A DNA stretch of 64,000 bases from Yoonia maricola (GCF_002797915.1 NZ_PGTY01000001.1:744001-808000); one strand, 5' to 3'; positions 27,934 to 37,648 are shown, counted from the first letter of the stretch. Notes: generated by a model not told the origin, from the sequence alone. Translations and numbers: made by a program.

Positions 27934-29052
27934 ATGAAAAACGTAATGACAGCGGGGGCAGCTTTGCTGCTTTCAACCAGCATGGTGCAAGCGGTTGGGC
28001 TTGACCGTTCGGGGCAATCAGTAGGTATTATCTTTGAGGAAGGTAATTATGCTGAATTCAGCTTTGGCTATGTCATGCCAACTGTTGAAGGCGATGACGT
28101 CGCAGCATTTGATCCACTCGGAGGAGGACCAACAGGTAATGTAGCAGACGATTACGGTGTGGTTGGGTTCGGCTACAAGAGGGACATCGACGAAAAAATG
28201 TCTTTCGCCTTGATTATCGATGAACCCTATGGAGCAGATATCAGCTATCCAGTTGGTGACTCGGTCTCTTTAGGAGGAACAGAAGCAGTTCTCGACTCGA
28301 TAGCTCTGACCGGTCTGCTTAGATATAAATTCGATGAGAATTTTAGCATCTATGGAGGTGTGCGAGCACAGGCAATCGAAGCAAGCGTGACACTTGACGG
28401 TGCAGCATATGGTGGCGCTGCGCCTGCGGGCGTCTCTGGCTATAGCGTTGATTTGGATCGTGATGTTGGCTATGGTTACACGCTTGGCGCGGCCTATGAA
28501 ATTCCGGATATCGCCCTGCGTGTCGCCTTGACCTACATCTCTGAGATTGAGCATGAATTTGGTACATCCGATAATTTTGGCAGTACTGCGGATACAGAAG
28601 TGACCACGCCACAGGCGGTGAACCTCGACTTCCAAACGGGTATTGCAGCTGACACTCTGCTGTTTGGTTCGGTACGATGGGCCGAGTATAGTGTTGTTGT
28701 CGTTGAACCTGAGGCATTTCCTCTCGGTTCGTTAACAGACATCGATGACGGCTTTGGATACACTCTTGGTGTTGGTCGCAGATTCAACGACGTCTTTTCG
28801 GGGTCCGTTTCTGTCGGATATGAGCCCGAAGGCGACAGTGATTTGGTGTCACCATTGGCACCAACAAACGGAAACTACTCGATCGCTGTTGGTGGTGAAT
28901 ACCAGTTGGACGATTACGCAATTTCTGCGGGAATTCGCTATATCGTTCCAGGCGATGCAAGCGCGGAAACAGGTACACCTGATACTGCAAGAGCTGATTT
29001 TACCGATAGCAGTGCTGTCGCCATCGGCGTGAAAGTTGCCTACAACTTCTAA
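27934..29052 (+). CDS. FadL/OmpP1-like outer-membrane porin
   Basis: A 372-residue outer-membrane beta-barrel. An N-terminal signal peptide (MKNVMTAGAALLLSTSMVQA) is followed by alternating amphipathic strands rich in Gly, Tyr and Asp, and the protein ends in VKVAYNF with the aromatic C-terminal residue recognised by the BAM machinery. Segments such as GYVMPTVEGDD, GFGYKRDIDEKMSFALIIDEPYG and YTLGVGRRFNDVFSGSVSVGY resemble FadL-type hydrophobic-solute channels. It is a single-gene unit closed by a strong terminator. Its sequence is clearly more AT-rich than neighbouring genes. Confidence 0.82.
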   Translation: MKNVMTAGAALLLSTSMVQAVGLDRSGQSVGIIFEEGNYAEFSFGYVMPTVEGDDVAAFDPLGGGPTGNVADDYGVVGFGYKRDIDEKMSFALIIDEPYGADISYPVGDSVSLGGTEAVLDSIALTGLLRYKFDENFSIYGGVRAQAIEASVTLDGAAYGGAAPAGVSGYSVDLDRDVGYGYTLGAAYEIPDIALRVALTYISEIEHEFGTSDNFGSTADTEVTTPQAVNLDFQTGIAADTLLFGSVRWAEYSVVVVEPEAFPLGSLTDIDDGFGYTLGVGRRFNDVFSGSVSVGYEPEGDSDLVSPLAPTNGNYSIAVGGEYQLDDYAISAGIRYIVPGDASAETGTPDTARADFTDSSAVAIGVKVAYNF

Positions 29053-29077
29053 GCTTTCATATCGTTGAAGGCATACA

Positions 29078-29107
29078 AAGCCCCGCCCGACCCGGCGGGG
29101 CTTTTTC
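29078..29107 (+). terminator. Intrinsic terminator after the FadL-like gene
   Basis: AAGCCCCGCC (29078-29087) pairs perfectly with GGCGGGGCTT (29094-29103) across a six-base loop and is followed by T residues. It lies 25 bases after the porin stop codon. Confidence 0.93.
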
Positions 29108-29166
29108 TTTGACCTCCCGCATGATCCGGGTTGCGTAGGCTTGTGCAAACCGATCATGTCGTCCCC

Positions 29167-30090
29167 ATGGCACCGATCCAGAAAACCGTATCGCCCCGCG
29201 CTTGGGTCGAGTTGATGATGCTCTCGCTGATTTGGGGGGCGTCGTTTTTGTCGATCCGCATCGCACTCAATGAAATCGGGCCGCTGACGGCTGTGGCCCA
29301 CCGCACCGGTTGGGCGATGCTGATCCTTTGGGCCTATGTCCTGGCCCGCCGCCTGACCGTACCGAAAGAGCCGCGCGTTTGGGCGGCGTTCGTTGTGATG
29401 GGCCTTCTCAACAACGTTATCCCCTTCAGCTTGATGGCATGGGGGCAGCTCCATATCGAAACCGGTCTCACTTCAATCCTCAATGCCGCGACGGCGATTT
29501 TTGGCGTCATAGCGGCCGCAGTCTTCTTTGCGGATGAACGTCTGACGCCACGCAAGGCTGCAGGCGTTACATTGGGCTTCATCGGTGTGTCAACGGCGAT
29601 AGGTTTGGCCGCATTCAAGGATTTCGACATCCGCTCGCTTGGCCAACTGGCCGTTATTGGTGGGACGATCAGCTACGCGCTCGCAGGGGTCTGGGCGCGT
29701 AAAAGGCTGGGCCACCTGAAACCGCAGGTGGCTGCCGCAGGGATGCTGACCGGAGCCAGCATCATGACACTCCCGGTGGCCTGGGCATTTGAAGGGCCGA
29801 TCACGCTGTCACTGCAACCGCAAACATGGGCCGCCATTGCCTATTACGCCATCGTGGCCACCGCGATCGCCTATATGTTGTATTACCGCGTGCTGGCGAT
29901 GGCGGGCAGCGGCAATCTGATGCTGTGCACGCTGATGGTTGCCCCGGTTGCTATTGTGCTGGGCGCGTTTGTCTTGGGAGAAGCCTTACCGCTGCGTGCC
30001 TATATAGGATTTGCCACTCTGGCCCTTGGCCTGATCGTCCTTGACGGACGGCTATTCAAGCCGTTGCAAAACCGCACGCGCCGCGCGTAG
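29167..30090 (+). CDS. EamA/DMT-family transporter
   Basis: A 307-residue drug/metabolite transporter with about ten helices and two EamA repeats. It starts with WVELMMLSLIWGASFLSIRIAL, has NNVIPFSLMAWGQLHIETGLTSILNAATAIF in the first repeat, and YYAIVATAIAYMLYYRVLAMAG in the second. Substrate unknown. ATG 29167 (MAPIQKTV) is preferred to an upstream in-frame TTG at 29131. Its last 39 bases overlap the end of convergent lpxB, an unusually long antisense overlap that leaves no room for a terminator. Confidence 0.86.
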   Translation: MAPIQKTVSPRAWVELMMLSLIWGASFLSIRIALNEIGPLTAVAHRTGWAMLILWAYVLARRLTVPKEPRVWAAFVVMGLLNNVIPFSLMAWGQLHIETGLTSILNAATAIFGVIAAAVFFADERLTPRKAAGVTLGFIGVSTAIGLAAFKDFDIRSLGQLAVIGGTISYALAGVWARKRLGHLKPQVAAAGMLTGASIMTLPVAWAFEGPITLSLQPQTWAAIAYYAIVATAIAYMLYYRVLAMAGSGNLMLCTLMVAPVAIVLGAFVLGEALPLRAYIGFATLALGLIVLDGRLFKPLQNRTRRA

Positions 30091-31167
30091 CCCCGGTGGA
30101 TCACCGCCTTGCCCTAAGCGTTCCATGGTCATCCGCATGGCTGCAAGCTGTGCTTGTGGGTCGGCCAATACCTGTAGAACTGCCTCTGCAATCGGGCCGG
30201 GTGTGCAATCAGCACCGATGAATTCCGGCACCACACGTGTTTCGCTGACAAGGTTCACAAGCGTCACCGTGTCCACCATCAGCATCCGGCTGATGATGAT
30301 CCGGCTTAGCCATGCCATATCATAAGCGATGACCATCGGCGTACCGCTCGCCGCCAATTCCAGCGACACGGTGCCCGAAGCCGCAAGGGCCACATCTGCC
30401 CGCTTGAACCACGCAGCCTTATCAGGCGATCCAGGCGGCAGTACCGTGACCGGCACGTCCCAGCCGGCCACCTGCGCCTGCACCAGATCCTGCACGCCCC
30501 GGGTTGTGGGAATAACAAACCGGGCATCCGGCACGGCGGCGGCGATCTTCGCTGCTGCCGCGCCAAACCGGTCTGCAAGGCGCGACACCTCACCTTTGCG
30601 GCTGCCCGGCAGAACCAGTACGACCGTGCCACTGCCCAAAGCATCCGCATCGGTCTGACTGGCGACAGGTTCTGCCACCACCGGATGTCCTACAAAATCG
30701 CAGGCCATTCCGGCGGCCTGCATCAAGGGCGGTTCAAACGGAAATAGTGCCAGCACATGATCAATGTGGCGCGCCATCTTTTCCGCGCGCTTGGGCCGCC
30801 AGGCCCAGACTGTCGGGGCCACATAATGCACCGTCCGGATATCACTTGCAGCTTTCACCAGACGCGCCACACGCAGGCAAAAATCCGGGCTGTCGATGGT
30901 GATCAGCACATCAGGTGGATCGGCCAATATGGCCTGTGCCATCTGCCTGATCCGGGCCTTAAGCGCGCGGTACTTAGGCAGAATCTCTGCCAACCCCATG
31001 ACGCTCAGTTCTTCCATCGGAAAGCGGCTGTCTAATCCTTCGGTCTGCATCAGAGGTCCACCAACGCCGTCAAACGTTACATCTGGGCGCAGCGTTTTGA
31101 GCCCTGCCATAAGCGCCGCCCCCAGTTTGTCGCCAGAGGCTTCGCCTGCGATCACAAAGACTTTCAT
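30052..31167 (-). CDS. lpxB: Lipid-A-disaccharide synthase
   Basis: A 371-residue GT19 glycosyltransferase that joins UDP-diacylglucosamine and lipid X to form the lipid A disaccharide at the inner face of the membrane. It begins MKVFVIAGEASGDKLGAALM, the family hallmark, then SVMGLAEILPKYRALKARI, APTVWAWRPKRAEKMARHID and LPGSRKGEVSRL. Start 31167 overlaps the lpxI stop by four bases. It is the last gene of the lpxA-lpxI-lpxB unit, and its end overlaps the convergent EamA gene by 39 bases. Confidence 0.96.
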   Translation of the reverse strand: MKVFVIAGEASGDKLGAALMAGLKTLRPDVTFDGVGGPLMQTEGLDSRFPMEELSVMGLAEILPKYRALKARIRQMAQAILADPPDVLITIDSPDFCLRVARLVKAASDIRTVHYVAPTVWAWRPKRAEKMARHIDHVLALFPFEPPLMQAAGMACDFVGHPVVAEPVASQTDADALGSGTVVLVLPGSRKGEVSRLADRFGAAAAKIAAAVPDARFVIPTTRGVQDLVQAQVAGWDVPVTVLPPGSPDKAAWFKRADVALAASGTVSLELAASGTPMVIAYDMAWLSRIIISRMLMVDTVTLVNLVSETRVVPEFIGADCTPGPIAEAVLQVLADPQAQLAAMRMTMERLGQGGDPPGLRAARAVLQRLE

Positions 31168-32045
31168 GCCCCACCTCGGGGTCGCACCCAAAGAAAGAGG
31201 CCCGCTTGATCCAAGATCGACACAACATTGCCAATGTCGAGGACCATTACCCCGTCCGCCTCAATCACGACCCCCGCAAGCCCCGCAGCGGCCGCCGCTT
31301 TGGCTGTCTGCAGCCCAATCACGGGCAAATCAGCACGCCGGTCCTGACCGGGTTTTGGCGCTTTGAAAAGGATTGCACCGCGCGCATCGATCGGCTCTCC
31401 CTCGGTGCCGCTCAGCCACTCAGCGGCACTGCCAAGGACAGACCCCAAACCATCCACAGCCCCCCAAAGCGGATCATCACTGGGCGCGAATTGCGCCAGC
31501 ATCGCATCAGTGCCAGCCTGCCTTTCGCGGGCCAGGACGCGGGCGTTGCGCACAACACATGCCTGCCCCATGTCGGCCTTGCCCATCTCTGCGACCGCTT
31601 GTTCAGCGGTCACCGCATCTTGCCGGTTGTCCATGGTGACGGGTTGACGTGTGATCACCCCGGCATCAGGCAGCAAATCCGGTGCAATCTCATGCGCAGC
31701 TTTGACGGCGAAACCCGCCTCCTCAAAAATCGCGATGATGGTGCGCAAGGCACCGTCATCGCCCTGTGCCACAGCACCGATAATGCGGGGCACCAGCGGT
31801 TTGGTCGCATCATCAATCGCTGCGGGGTCAATGGCTGGGCGGGTTACGGCACCGGCCATACACACGTCTGTCACGCCGCGGTCACGCAGGGCGTTCAAAA
31901 AGCTGCCCAGTTGTTCGATCCGAAAGGTCAGATCAGGGGTCAGCGCCGGGCGGAACCCTGCCATGGCGCAAACCAAAGGACGTACCGCCATTCGCGCGAC
32001 AAGCGCAGGCGGCAGATCACCCGTACCCGCAATCAGCGCCAGCAT
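31164..32045 (-). CDS. lpxI: UDP-2,3-diacylglucosamine pyrophosphatase LpxI
   Basis: A 293-residue LpxI (DUF1009) protein. The N-terminal domain begins LALIAGTGDLPPALVARMA; the C-terminal catalytic domain contains KAAHEIAPDLLPDAGV, QACVVRNARVLARERQAGTDAML and IGLQTAKAAAAAGLAGVVIEADG. LpxI replaces LpxH in alphaproteobacteria and hydrolyses UDP-diacylglucosamine to lipid X. One base is shared with lpxA (TGATG) and four with lpxB, so the trio is translationally coupled. Confidence 0.94.
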   Translation of the reverse strand: MLALIAGTGDLPPALVARMAVRPLVCAMAGFRPALTPDLTFRIEQLGSFLNALRDRGVTDVCMAGAVTRPAIDPAAIDDATKPLVPRIIGAVAQGDDGALRTIIAIFEEAGFAVKAAHEIAPDLLPDAGVITRQPVTMDNRQDAVTAEQAVAEMGKADMGQACVVRNARVLARERQAGTDAMLAQFAPSDDPLWGAVDGLGSVLGSAAEWLSGTEGEPIDARGAILFKAPKPGQDRRADLPVIGLQTAKAAAAAGLAGVVIEADGVMVLDIGNVVSILDQAGLFLWVRPRGGA

Positions 32046-32827
32046 CAGCCCGGTGTCAGGAAATTGCGGTCAGTATCACCCAGAATGAAAGCAACCATCT
32101 GTTGCACGTAGGCACTGTCGCTTTCATCCGCCAGCCGATGGGCGCGATCCTGAAATGTCCCCTCGCCGTCCTTGAGCATTTGAAAGGCGGCACGCAGCGC
32201 CGTAATATCGGACCGGGCCACACCCTTTCGTTTCAGCCCGACAAGGTTCAGCCCGTCCAAGGCACCGCGTGGGGCCTGCACCAACCCATGTGGGACGACA
32301 TCTTTGGTCACCATTGTCACCGCGCCAATAATGGCACCCTGCCCGATGCGCACAAACTGATGCACGCCGCACAAGCCGCCGATAATTACGTCATCCTCAA
32401 TAATGCAGTGGCCCGCCACAGCAGAGGAATTGACCACAATCACCCGATCACCGATTTGCGCATCATGGGCAATATGACAGCCAGCCATGAACAGCCCGTC
32501 ATCGCCAACACGCGTCTCGCCCCCGCCAGCAGTGGTGCCGGTGTTCATCGTCACATGTTCACGGATACGGTTACGCGCACCGATGCGCAGGCGCGATTTT
32601 TCACCATCGAATTTTAGGTCTTGGGGTATTTCACCGATAACGGCGAAAGAGAAAACCACAGTGTCGTCGCCAATATGCGTATCACCGTCGATCACAACAT
32701 GGCTTTTCAGATGCACCCGTTCGCCCAATACAACATCAGCACCAATCACGCAAAACGGGCCGATGGTACAGTCTGCGCCAATCCGCGCACCATCCGCGAT
32801 CACGGCCGAGGGGTGAATGTCGCCCAT
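32045..32827 (-). CDS. lpxA: UDP-N-acetylglucosamine acyltransferase
   Basis: A 260-residue left-handed beta-helix acyltransferase, first enzyme of lipid A synthesis, moving an acyl chain from ACP to UDP-GlcNAc. Hexapeptide repeats run from IHPSAVIADGARIGADCTIGP to about 190; the catalytic His lies in the segment AGCHIAHDAQIGD. The sequence DLKFDGEKSRLRIGARNRIREHVTMNTGT-like block (65-95) is LpxA-typical. It follows fabZ with one shared base. lpxD is not in this cluster. Confidence 0.96.
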   Translation of the reverse strand: MGDIHPSAVIADGARIGADCTIGPFCVIGADVVLGERVHLKSHVVIDGDTHIGDDTVVFSFAVIGEIPQDLKFDGEKSRLRIGARNRIREHVTMNTGTTAGGGETRVGDDGLFMAGCHIAHDAQIGDRVIVVNSSAVAGHCIIEDDVIIGGLCGVHQFVRIGQGAIIGAVTMVTKDVVPHGLVQAPRGALDGLNLVGLKRKGVARSDITALRAAFQMLKDGEGTFQDRAHRLADESDSAYVQQMVAFILGDTDRNFLTPG

Positions 32828-33288
32828 CAGTCTTGCATATCCATCATGGCCGTAAATTCAGCCTCAGCAGCCATTTCGCCATCCACCGTGGCCACACCCT
32901 TGAAACGCCAGACCTTACCACCGGGCTTGCCGCGCGTGGTTTCGACGTGCATTTCAAGCACATCACCGGGTACGACCTTGCGGCGGAATTTACAGCCATC
33001 AATGGCCATGAAGTACACCAGCAAATTGCCATCGGTCAGACCCAGTGACGTACCAACCATCACCGCCGTGGTCTGTGCCATCGCCTCAACAATTGTCACA
33101 CCGGGCATGATCGGATTTCCGGGGAAATGGCCCTGAAAATGCGGCTCATTCATGGTGACATTCTTGATACCAACAGCAGAGGTTGTGCCATTGATGCTAT
33201 GCACTTTATCGACCAGCAAGAACGGATACCGGTGCGGCAGGATTCTCTGAATCAATTGGATATCGGCTGTGGTCACAGTTTCGGTCAT
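32827..33288 (-). CDS. fabZ: 3-hydroxyacyl-ACP dehydratase FabZ
   Basis: A 153-residue hot-dog-fold dehydratase of fatty acid elongation. The motif [13 protein letters not shown] opens the domain; catalytic His54 lies in [11 protein letters not shown] and Glu68 in IVEAMAQ. Linkage to lpxA balances hydroxyacyl-ACP use between membrane lipid and lipid A. Its stop shares a base with the lpxA start, and 88 bases separate it from skp. Confidence 0.95.
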   Translation of the reverse strand: MTETVTTADIQLIQRILPHRYPFLLVDKVHSINGTTSAVGIKNVTMNEPHFQGHFPGNPIMPGVTIVEAMAQTTAVMVGTSLGLTDGNLLVYFMAIDGCKFRRKVVPGDVLEMHVETTRGKPGGKVWRFKGVATVDGEMAAEAEFTAMMDMQD

Positions 33289-33376
33289 GCGCGCGGCTCC
33301 TTTATCTTTTTATTGGCGCGCCGGGGCCGCCGTAGCGTTATGAGTAGCAAGCCCTGCTCAAAGCGGCAAGCTTGCG

Positions 33377-33898
33377 CTACTGTGAACCGTCGCCCAATTC
33401 CGCATCGATGCGCACAATGGCGTCGTCGGTGATATTGGCAGCGCGAACCGACAGCACAACATTGCGTTGCTCCAGCACCAGGGCGGCGTCACGTTCAATC
33501 ATGATATTCGCGACGATCCCCTGAACCCGCTGTTCGAATTCGGTCCTTGCCCCGGCGCTGGCCAGTTGCAGCTCTACGTTCTTGGCGTCGCGCACACGAC
33601 GCACTTCTTGCACTTTGTCGTCAAAAGCCTCTGCCTCGGTGCGAAACTCTTCGGCAGTCATATTGGGGCGACGCACGGTCAGGCTGCGTTCTTCGAGTGT
33701 CAGCGATTCAACAATGCGGTCGTTTTCGGCCTGCAATTCAGACGCCTGCTGGGCCAGTTCCGACGCAAGGCGCTGTCCATAAAGCGTTTCAATGAACAAA
33801 CGCTCACTATCAATGATCAATACAGGTGGCGATGTTTGTTGGGCTGACGCCGGCAGCGCCAGTATCAGCCAGATCAAACACGCCCGTAGAAACGCCAT
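33377..33898 (-). CDS. skp: OmpH/Skp-family periplasmic chaperone
   Basis: A 173-residue exported protein. A signal peptide (MAFLRACLIWLILALPASAQ) precedes PVLIIDSERLF, the short beta segment of Skp, then long charged helices (about 45-125, heptad-like) that would form the tentacles of the trimer, and a C-terminal hydrophobic segment. Skp holds unfolded outer-membrane proteins in the periplasm for BamA, encoded just upstream; stop and start share one base (TGATG). Confidence 0.88.
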   Translation of the reverse strand: MAFLRACLIWLILALPASAQQTSPPVLIIDSERLFIETLYGQRLASELAQQASELQAENDRIVESLTLEERSLTVRRPNMTAEEFRTEAEAFDDKVQEVRRVRDAKNVELQLASAGARTEFEQRVQGIVANIMIERDAALVLEQRNVVLSVRAANITDDAIVRIDAELGDGSQ

Positions 33899-36204
33899 CA
33901 GAAGCTCGTCGAAATAGTCACATCAAAGTTCCGCGTCTCATCGACGTCCTGCACATCAAGCGGTTCGGTAAAGTTGAACCGCAACGGCCCAATTGGCGTT
34001 GTCCAGAAGATCGACAGGCCCGCGACAGACCGGCCAATAAAGTCGTTGGAAACGACATCCTCACCAAACGTCTCGCCCACATCCCAGACCGACCCATAAT
34101 CGATAAAGGCACCGCCGCTAATACCATATTCACTGGGCAGGCCCAAGGGGAACTCTGCCTCAAGCCGTACAACCGAGAACGCATCGCCGCCCAATGCGTC
34201 GTCTGTATCTGCATCCCGCGGACCGATCCCCCCGGCCTCAAAACCGCGCATCAAGCGGCTGCCCAAAAAGAAACGATCCGTCACGCGGCTGTTGCCTTTT
34301 TGATAGCTTAGCAAGCCACCCTCCCAAGTTGCACGCAGCGTCACCTCTTCGTTCAACACGTCAGTTTCGGCCCCAGCCAATGCAGTGGTCTTGATGAATT
34401 GTGTGTCACCAAAGCCAAACTCTTGTCCAAAGCGGAAAACAAGCCCGACATCCGGGTTCAATCCGGTGCGGCGGTTGTCAAAGCTATAGGTATAGCCAAG
34501 CGAATTTGTCCAGATACCACCAAGCTCCGCCTCTTGGCTGATTACTTCACTCGCTGAACTGGAAACATCAAACAGGTCATTATATTCAAGAGCATAGAAC
34601 AAGGACAAACGCCCCAATTCGCTGACTGGAAAGCTCATCGCCGGACTGATCCGTAGCGTTTCGGTATCATAAAGCGCATTTTCATTATCTGTCGTGCTGT
34701 AGGACAGGTTGATCGATCCACGCAGATCGCGCCCCAACAATTGCGGCTCAGTGAAGCTGAAGCCAACACTTCGGTTTGACTCAGCGGTCGAAAAACTAAA
34801 GTCGAGCCCTTGGCCACGGCCCTGAAAGTTGCTTTGGCTGTACGAGGCCAACAGGCTAGCACCTGTATCCGTATTAAAGTTCGCACCAAAGGACAGCGTC
34901 CCGGTTGGGCCTTCCTCTACATCAACATCGATAATGCGTTGGTTCGCGCTTGTTCCGGCACGCGTGTCAACGTTGACACCCTGAAAGAACCCCAGCGCAC
35001 GAATGCGACGCGCACTTTCCTGCACCTCACGCGGGTTCAGCGGATCACCTTCGACCGAACGGAACTGGTTGCGGATCACACGGTCCAACGTGGTGCCGTT
35101 ACCTTCGATGTCGATACGTTCAATAAACACGCGCTCGCCCGGGACCAGCACATAGTTTACATTCAGGCTCAGATCGCGGGGGTTGCGGCTGATCTGCGCT
35201 TCGGCCTGTACAAAACGGATCCCGCGCTGCACTGCCAGACGCTCAATCCGTGTGATGTCATTGTCAACGGACACCGGCGAATAGGTTGATCCGCTGCGCA
35301 AACGCACGGCCTCTTCGAACTCGGCGGCGTTGACGCCGTTGATCTCGCTTGTGACGGTCACATCCGCGATGGAGTATCGTTGCCCCTCGCGGACGTTGTA
35401 GGTCACCAGATAGGCGTCGCGTTCGCGGGTCAGCGACACATCGACGTTTTGAATGACAAAATCGATAAAGCCACGCGAGCGGTAGAAATCGGTCAGAACT
35501 TCGCGGTCTTGCGCCACGCGCTGGGACGAAAACGTATCGCGCCCGACCAAGGCGCGAAAGATACCTGCCTCTTTGGTTTCAAGTACACGGCGCAAACGCC
35601 CTTCGGAAAAGGTGCGGTTGCCCACAAATGTAATGCGCTCAATCTCGGTAATGGCAGATTCGACCACCTCAAACACCAAATCAACACGGTTGTCGGACAA
35701 AGGGATGATGCGCGGCGTAACAGTTGCGTTGATCCGGCCTTGTTCAGCATAGGCTTGGGTGATTGCAGCGGTGTCGGCCTCTGCTTGCTCGGGCGTAAAC
35801 ACCCGGCGCGATTGCGATTGCACGAGGGTCAGCAATTGCGCGTCACGCAAGCGGCTATTGCCTTCGATATTGATGCGATTGATGGTGGGGTATTCGACGA
35901 CGCGGATCAGCAATGTGCTGCCCTGAGGCACCAGATCCACGCTTTCAAACAGGCCGGATTCACGGATGTTTTGCCCTGCGGTGTTCAACTCTGCCGTCGA
36001 TAACCCGGCACCAGGTTGCAACCCCCCAAATGTCAGGATCGTGCCATCAGCAACGCGCTGGTTGCCTTCGATGTTAAAACTGCTGAATGCAAAATTCTGT
36101 GCATGCGCCACGCCCGCCGCCAAAACAGCGATGCAACCCGCCATCCAGATCGACCGCATCGTTGCACCACATTGCGCGATAACGCGCCCCAAACCTGTCT
36201 TCAT
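33898..36204 (-). CDS. bamA: Outer membrane protein assembly factor BamA
   Basis: A 768-residue Omp85 protein, the core of the BAM insertase. A signal peptide ends near AGVAHA (about 36), followed by POTRA domains to about 420 (for example FSSFNIEGNQRV and ERVFIERIDIEGNGTT) and a 16-stranded barrel with the conserved VRGFE-like LMRGFEAGGIGPRD in loop 6. The protein ends FDVTISTSF with the terminal Phe. Start 36204 gives a full leader; Met16 is possible. A 105-base gap separates it from rseP. Confidence 0.96.
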   Translation of the reverse strand: MKTGLGRVIAQCGATMRSIWMAGCIAVLAAGVAHAQNFAFSSFNIEGNQRVADGTILTFGGLQPGAGLSTAELNTAGQNIRESGLFESVDLVPQGSTLLIRVVEYPTINRINIEGNSRLRDAQLLTLVQSQSRRVFTPEQAEADTAAITQAYAEQGRINATVTPRIIPLSDNRVDLVFEVVESAITEIERITFVGNRTFSEGRLRRVLETKEAGIFRALVGRDTFSSQRVAQDREVLTDFYRSRGFIDFVIQNVDVSLTRERDAYLVTYNVREGQRYSIADVTVTSEINGVNAAEFEEAVRLRSGSTYSPVSVDNDITRIERLAVQRGIRFVQAEAQISRNPRDLSLNVNYVLVPGERVFIERIDIEGNGTTLDRVIRNQFRSVEGDPLNPREVQESARRIRALGFFQGVNVDTRAGTSANQRIIDVDVEEGPTGTLSFGANFNTDTGASLLASYSQSNFQGRGQGLDFSFSTAESNRSVGFSFTEPQLLGRDLRGSINLSYSTTDNENALYDTETLRISPAMSFPVSELGRLSLFYALEYNDLFDVSSSASEVISQEAELGGIWTNSLGYTYSFDNRRTGLNPDVGLVFRFGQEFGFGDTQFIKTTALAGAETDVLNEEVTLRATWEGGLLSYQKGNSRVTDRFFLGSRLMRGFEAGGIGPRDADTDDALGGDAFSVVRLEAEFPLGLPSEYGISGGAFIDYGSVWDVGETFGEDVVSNDFIGRSVAGLSIFWTTPIGPLRFNFTEPLDVQDVDETRNFDVTISTSF

Positions 36205-36309
36205 TTTGACCGCCCGTGTTTATACCACCGTTAATCATTTGAGTATCGACAATGGTCAGCGATGTCAAAACGCCAAAAGGTCTATTTCAGCCTTTGTAAC
36301 GATCTTATT

Positions 36310-37644
36310 TTATGGGCAGAGGATCGTATCATTCAGGATCGTGAATGTCATCAAAGACAGGATCAGTGACAGGCCCACAAACATAAATACCTGTACCGCA
36401 CGGTCATTCGGTTTGCGGCGTGTGATGGCCTCATAGGCATAAAAAATAAGATGCCCCCCATCCAAAACAGGGATCGGGAAGAGGTTGATCAGCCCAACAG
36501 CCGCCGACAGCGCGCCAATGAACCAGATAAAGCTTTGCGCACCCTGCTCTGCCATTGATCCGCTGGTTTCGGCAATGCCGACCGGGCCGGACAGGTTACA
36601 GGTTGAAATCTGGCCAAACAAAATATGCTGCATCGCCGACAATGAGGTCTTGAGCATATCCCAAAGCCCCTCTGCCCCAAGGGTGACCGCCTCGAACAGG
36701 CCGACGCCGACGGTTTCTTCATTAAAGAAGATTGTCCCGGTGATGCCAATCAGCCAGCGGGTTTCAAATCCGCCATCAGGGTTTGGCAGGTCAACGCGGC
36801 GCGGTGCGATCGTTTTGGTCAACGTTTCACCGTTGCGCCAAATCTCAAATTCCAAGGGTGCGCCTTCCGCGGCCAAAACGACCTCTTGCACCTGCGAAAA
36901 TGCGAAAATCGGCGTGTCGTTGACCGCAGTAATCACGTCATCAACCTTGATATCGGCATCATCAGCGGCAGAGCGCGGGCTGACACTGGCGACGGCTGCC
37001 GGAAAATAGTAAGGGCCGTCAAGCGTTAGCTCATCATCCTCGCGCAAAACGGTATATTCCAGCCGTTCTTGCACCGGCACCAGATCAGAGATCGGCACGT
37101 CACGCGCGGGATCGTTGAACAGCACCCCTTCTACAGCGATCATGACATCGCCTTCGCGCAGGTCCGAGGCATAGCTTGCAGGCAATGGGCGTAACTCGCC
37201 AAAGGTCAGCGGTTCAGCCGCGCGGCCCTGATACATGATCGAGCCTGCAAAGATCGCAACCGCCAGCACAAAGTTAAAGATCGGCCCCGCCGCCACAGTG
37301 GCTGTGCGCGCCCACAGTGGTGCCCCCAGCATTGTCCGGCGCATATCGGCCTCTGAGACTGTGCCGTCTGTACCTACACTGGCCGCAGTCGCATCGCCCA
37401 TAAACTTGACGTAACCACCCAAAGGAAGCGCTGCGATTTGCCACTTGGTCCCGCGTCTGTCCACGCGACTGTAAATCACAGGACCAAAACCAAGCGAAAA
37501 CACATCCGCGTGGATACCGCACCAGCGGCCCACGATGTAATGGCCATATTCATGGATCGCGACGATCACCGAAAGCGCCACCACGAAGGCCGCGATCATA
37601 AAGGCGAAGTTGCCAAACATCGGCACAAATTGCGTCAAGTCCAA
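36310..37644 (-). CDS. rseP: RseP/MmpA site-2 intramembrane metalloprotease
   Basis: A 444-residue membrane zinc protease. HEYGH (31-35) is the metal site in the first helix; VLDGGHLIFY in a late helix supplies the third ligand. PDZ regions lie between (about 125-300, for example LREGDVMIAVEGVLF and ADIKVDDVITAVNDTPIFAF). In relatives it cleaves anti-sigma factors and leftover signal peptides. Its place between dxr and bamA is the standard gammaproteobacterial/alphaproteobacterial order and suggests coordination with envelope stress control. Confidence 0.94.
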   Translation of the reverse strand: MDLTQFVPMFGNFAFMIAAFVVALSVIVAIHEYGHYIVGRWCGIHADVFSLGFGPVIYSRVDRRGTKWQIAALPLGGYVKFMGDATAASVGTDGTVSEADMRRTMLGAPLWARTATVAAGPIFNFVLAVAIFAGSIMYQGRAAEPLTFGELRPLPASYASDLREGDVMIAVEGVLFNDPARDVPISDLVPVQERLEYTVLREDDELTLDGPYYFPAAVASVSPRSAADDADIKVDDVITAVNDTPIFAFSQVQEVVLAAEGAPLEFEIWRNGETLTKTIAPRRVDLPNPDGGFETRWLIGITGTIFFNEETVGVGLFEAVTLGAEGLWDMLKTSLSAMQHILFGQISTCNLSGPVGIAETSGSMAEQGAQSFIWFIGALSAAVGLINLFPIPVLDGGHLIFYAYEAITRRKPNDRAVQVFMFVGLSLILSLMTFTILNDTILCP

Positions 37645-37648
37645 AGCG

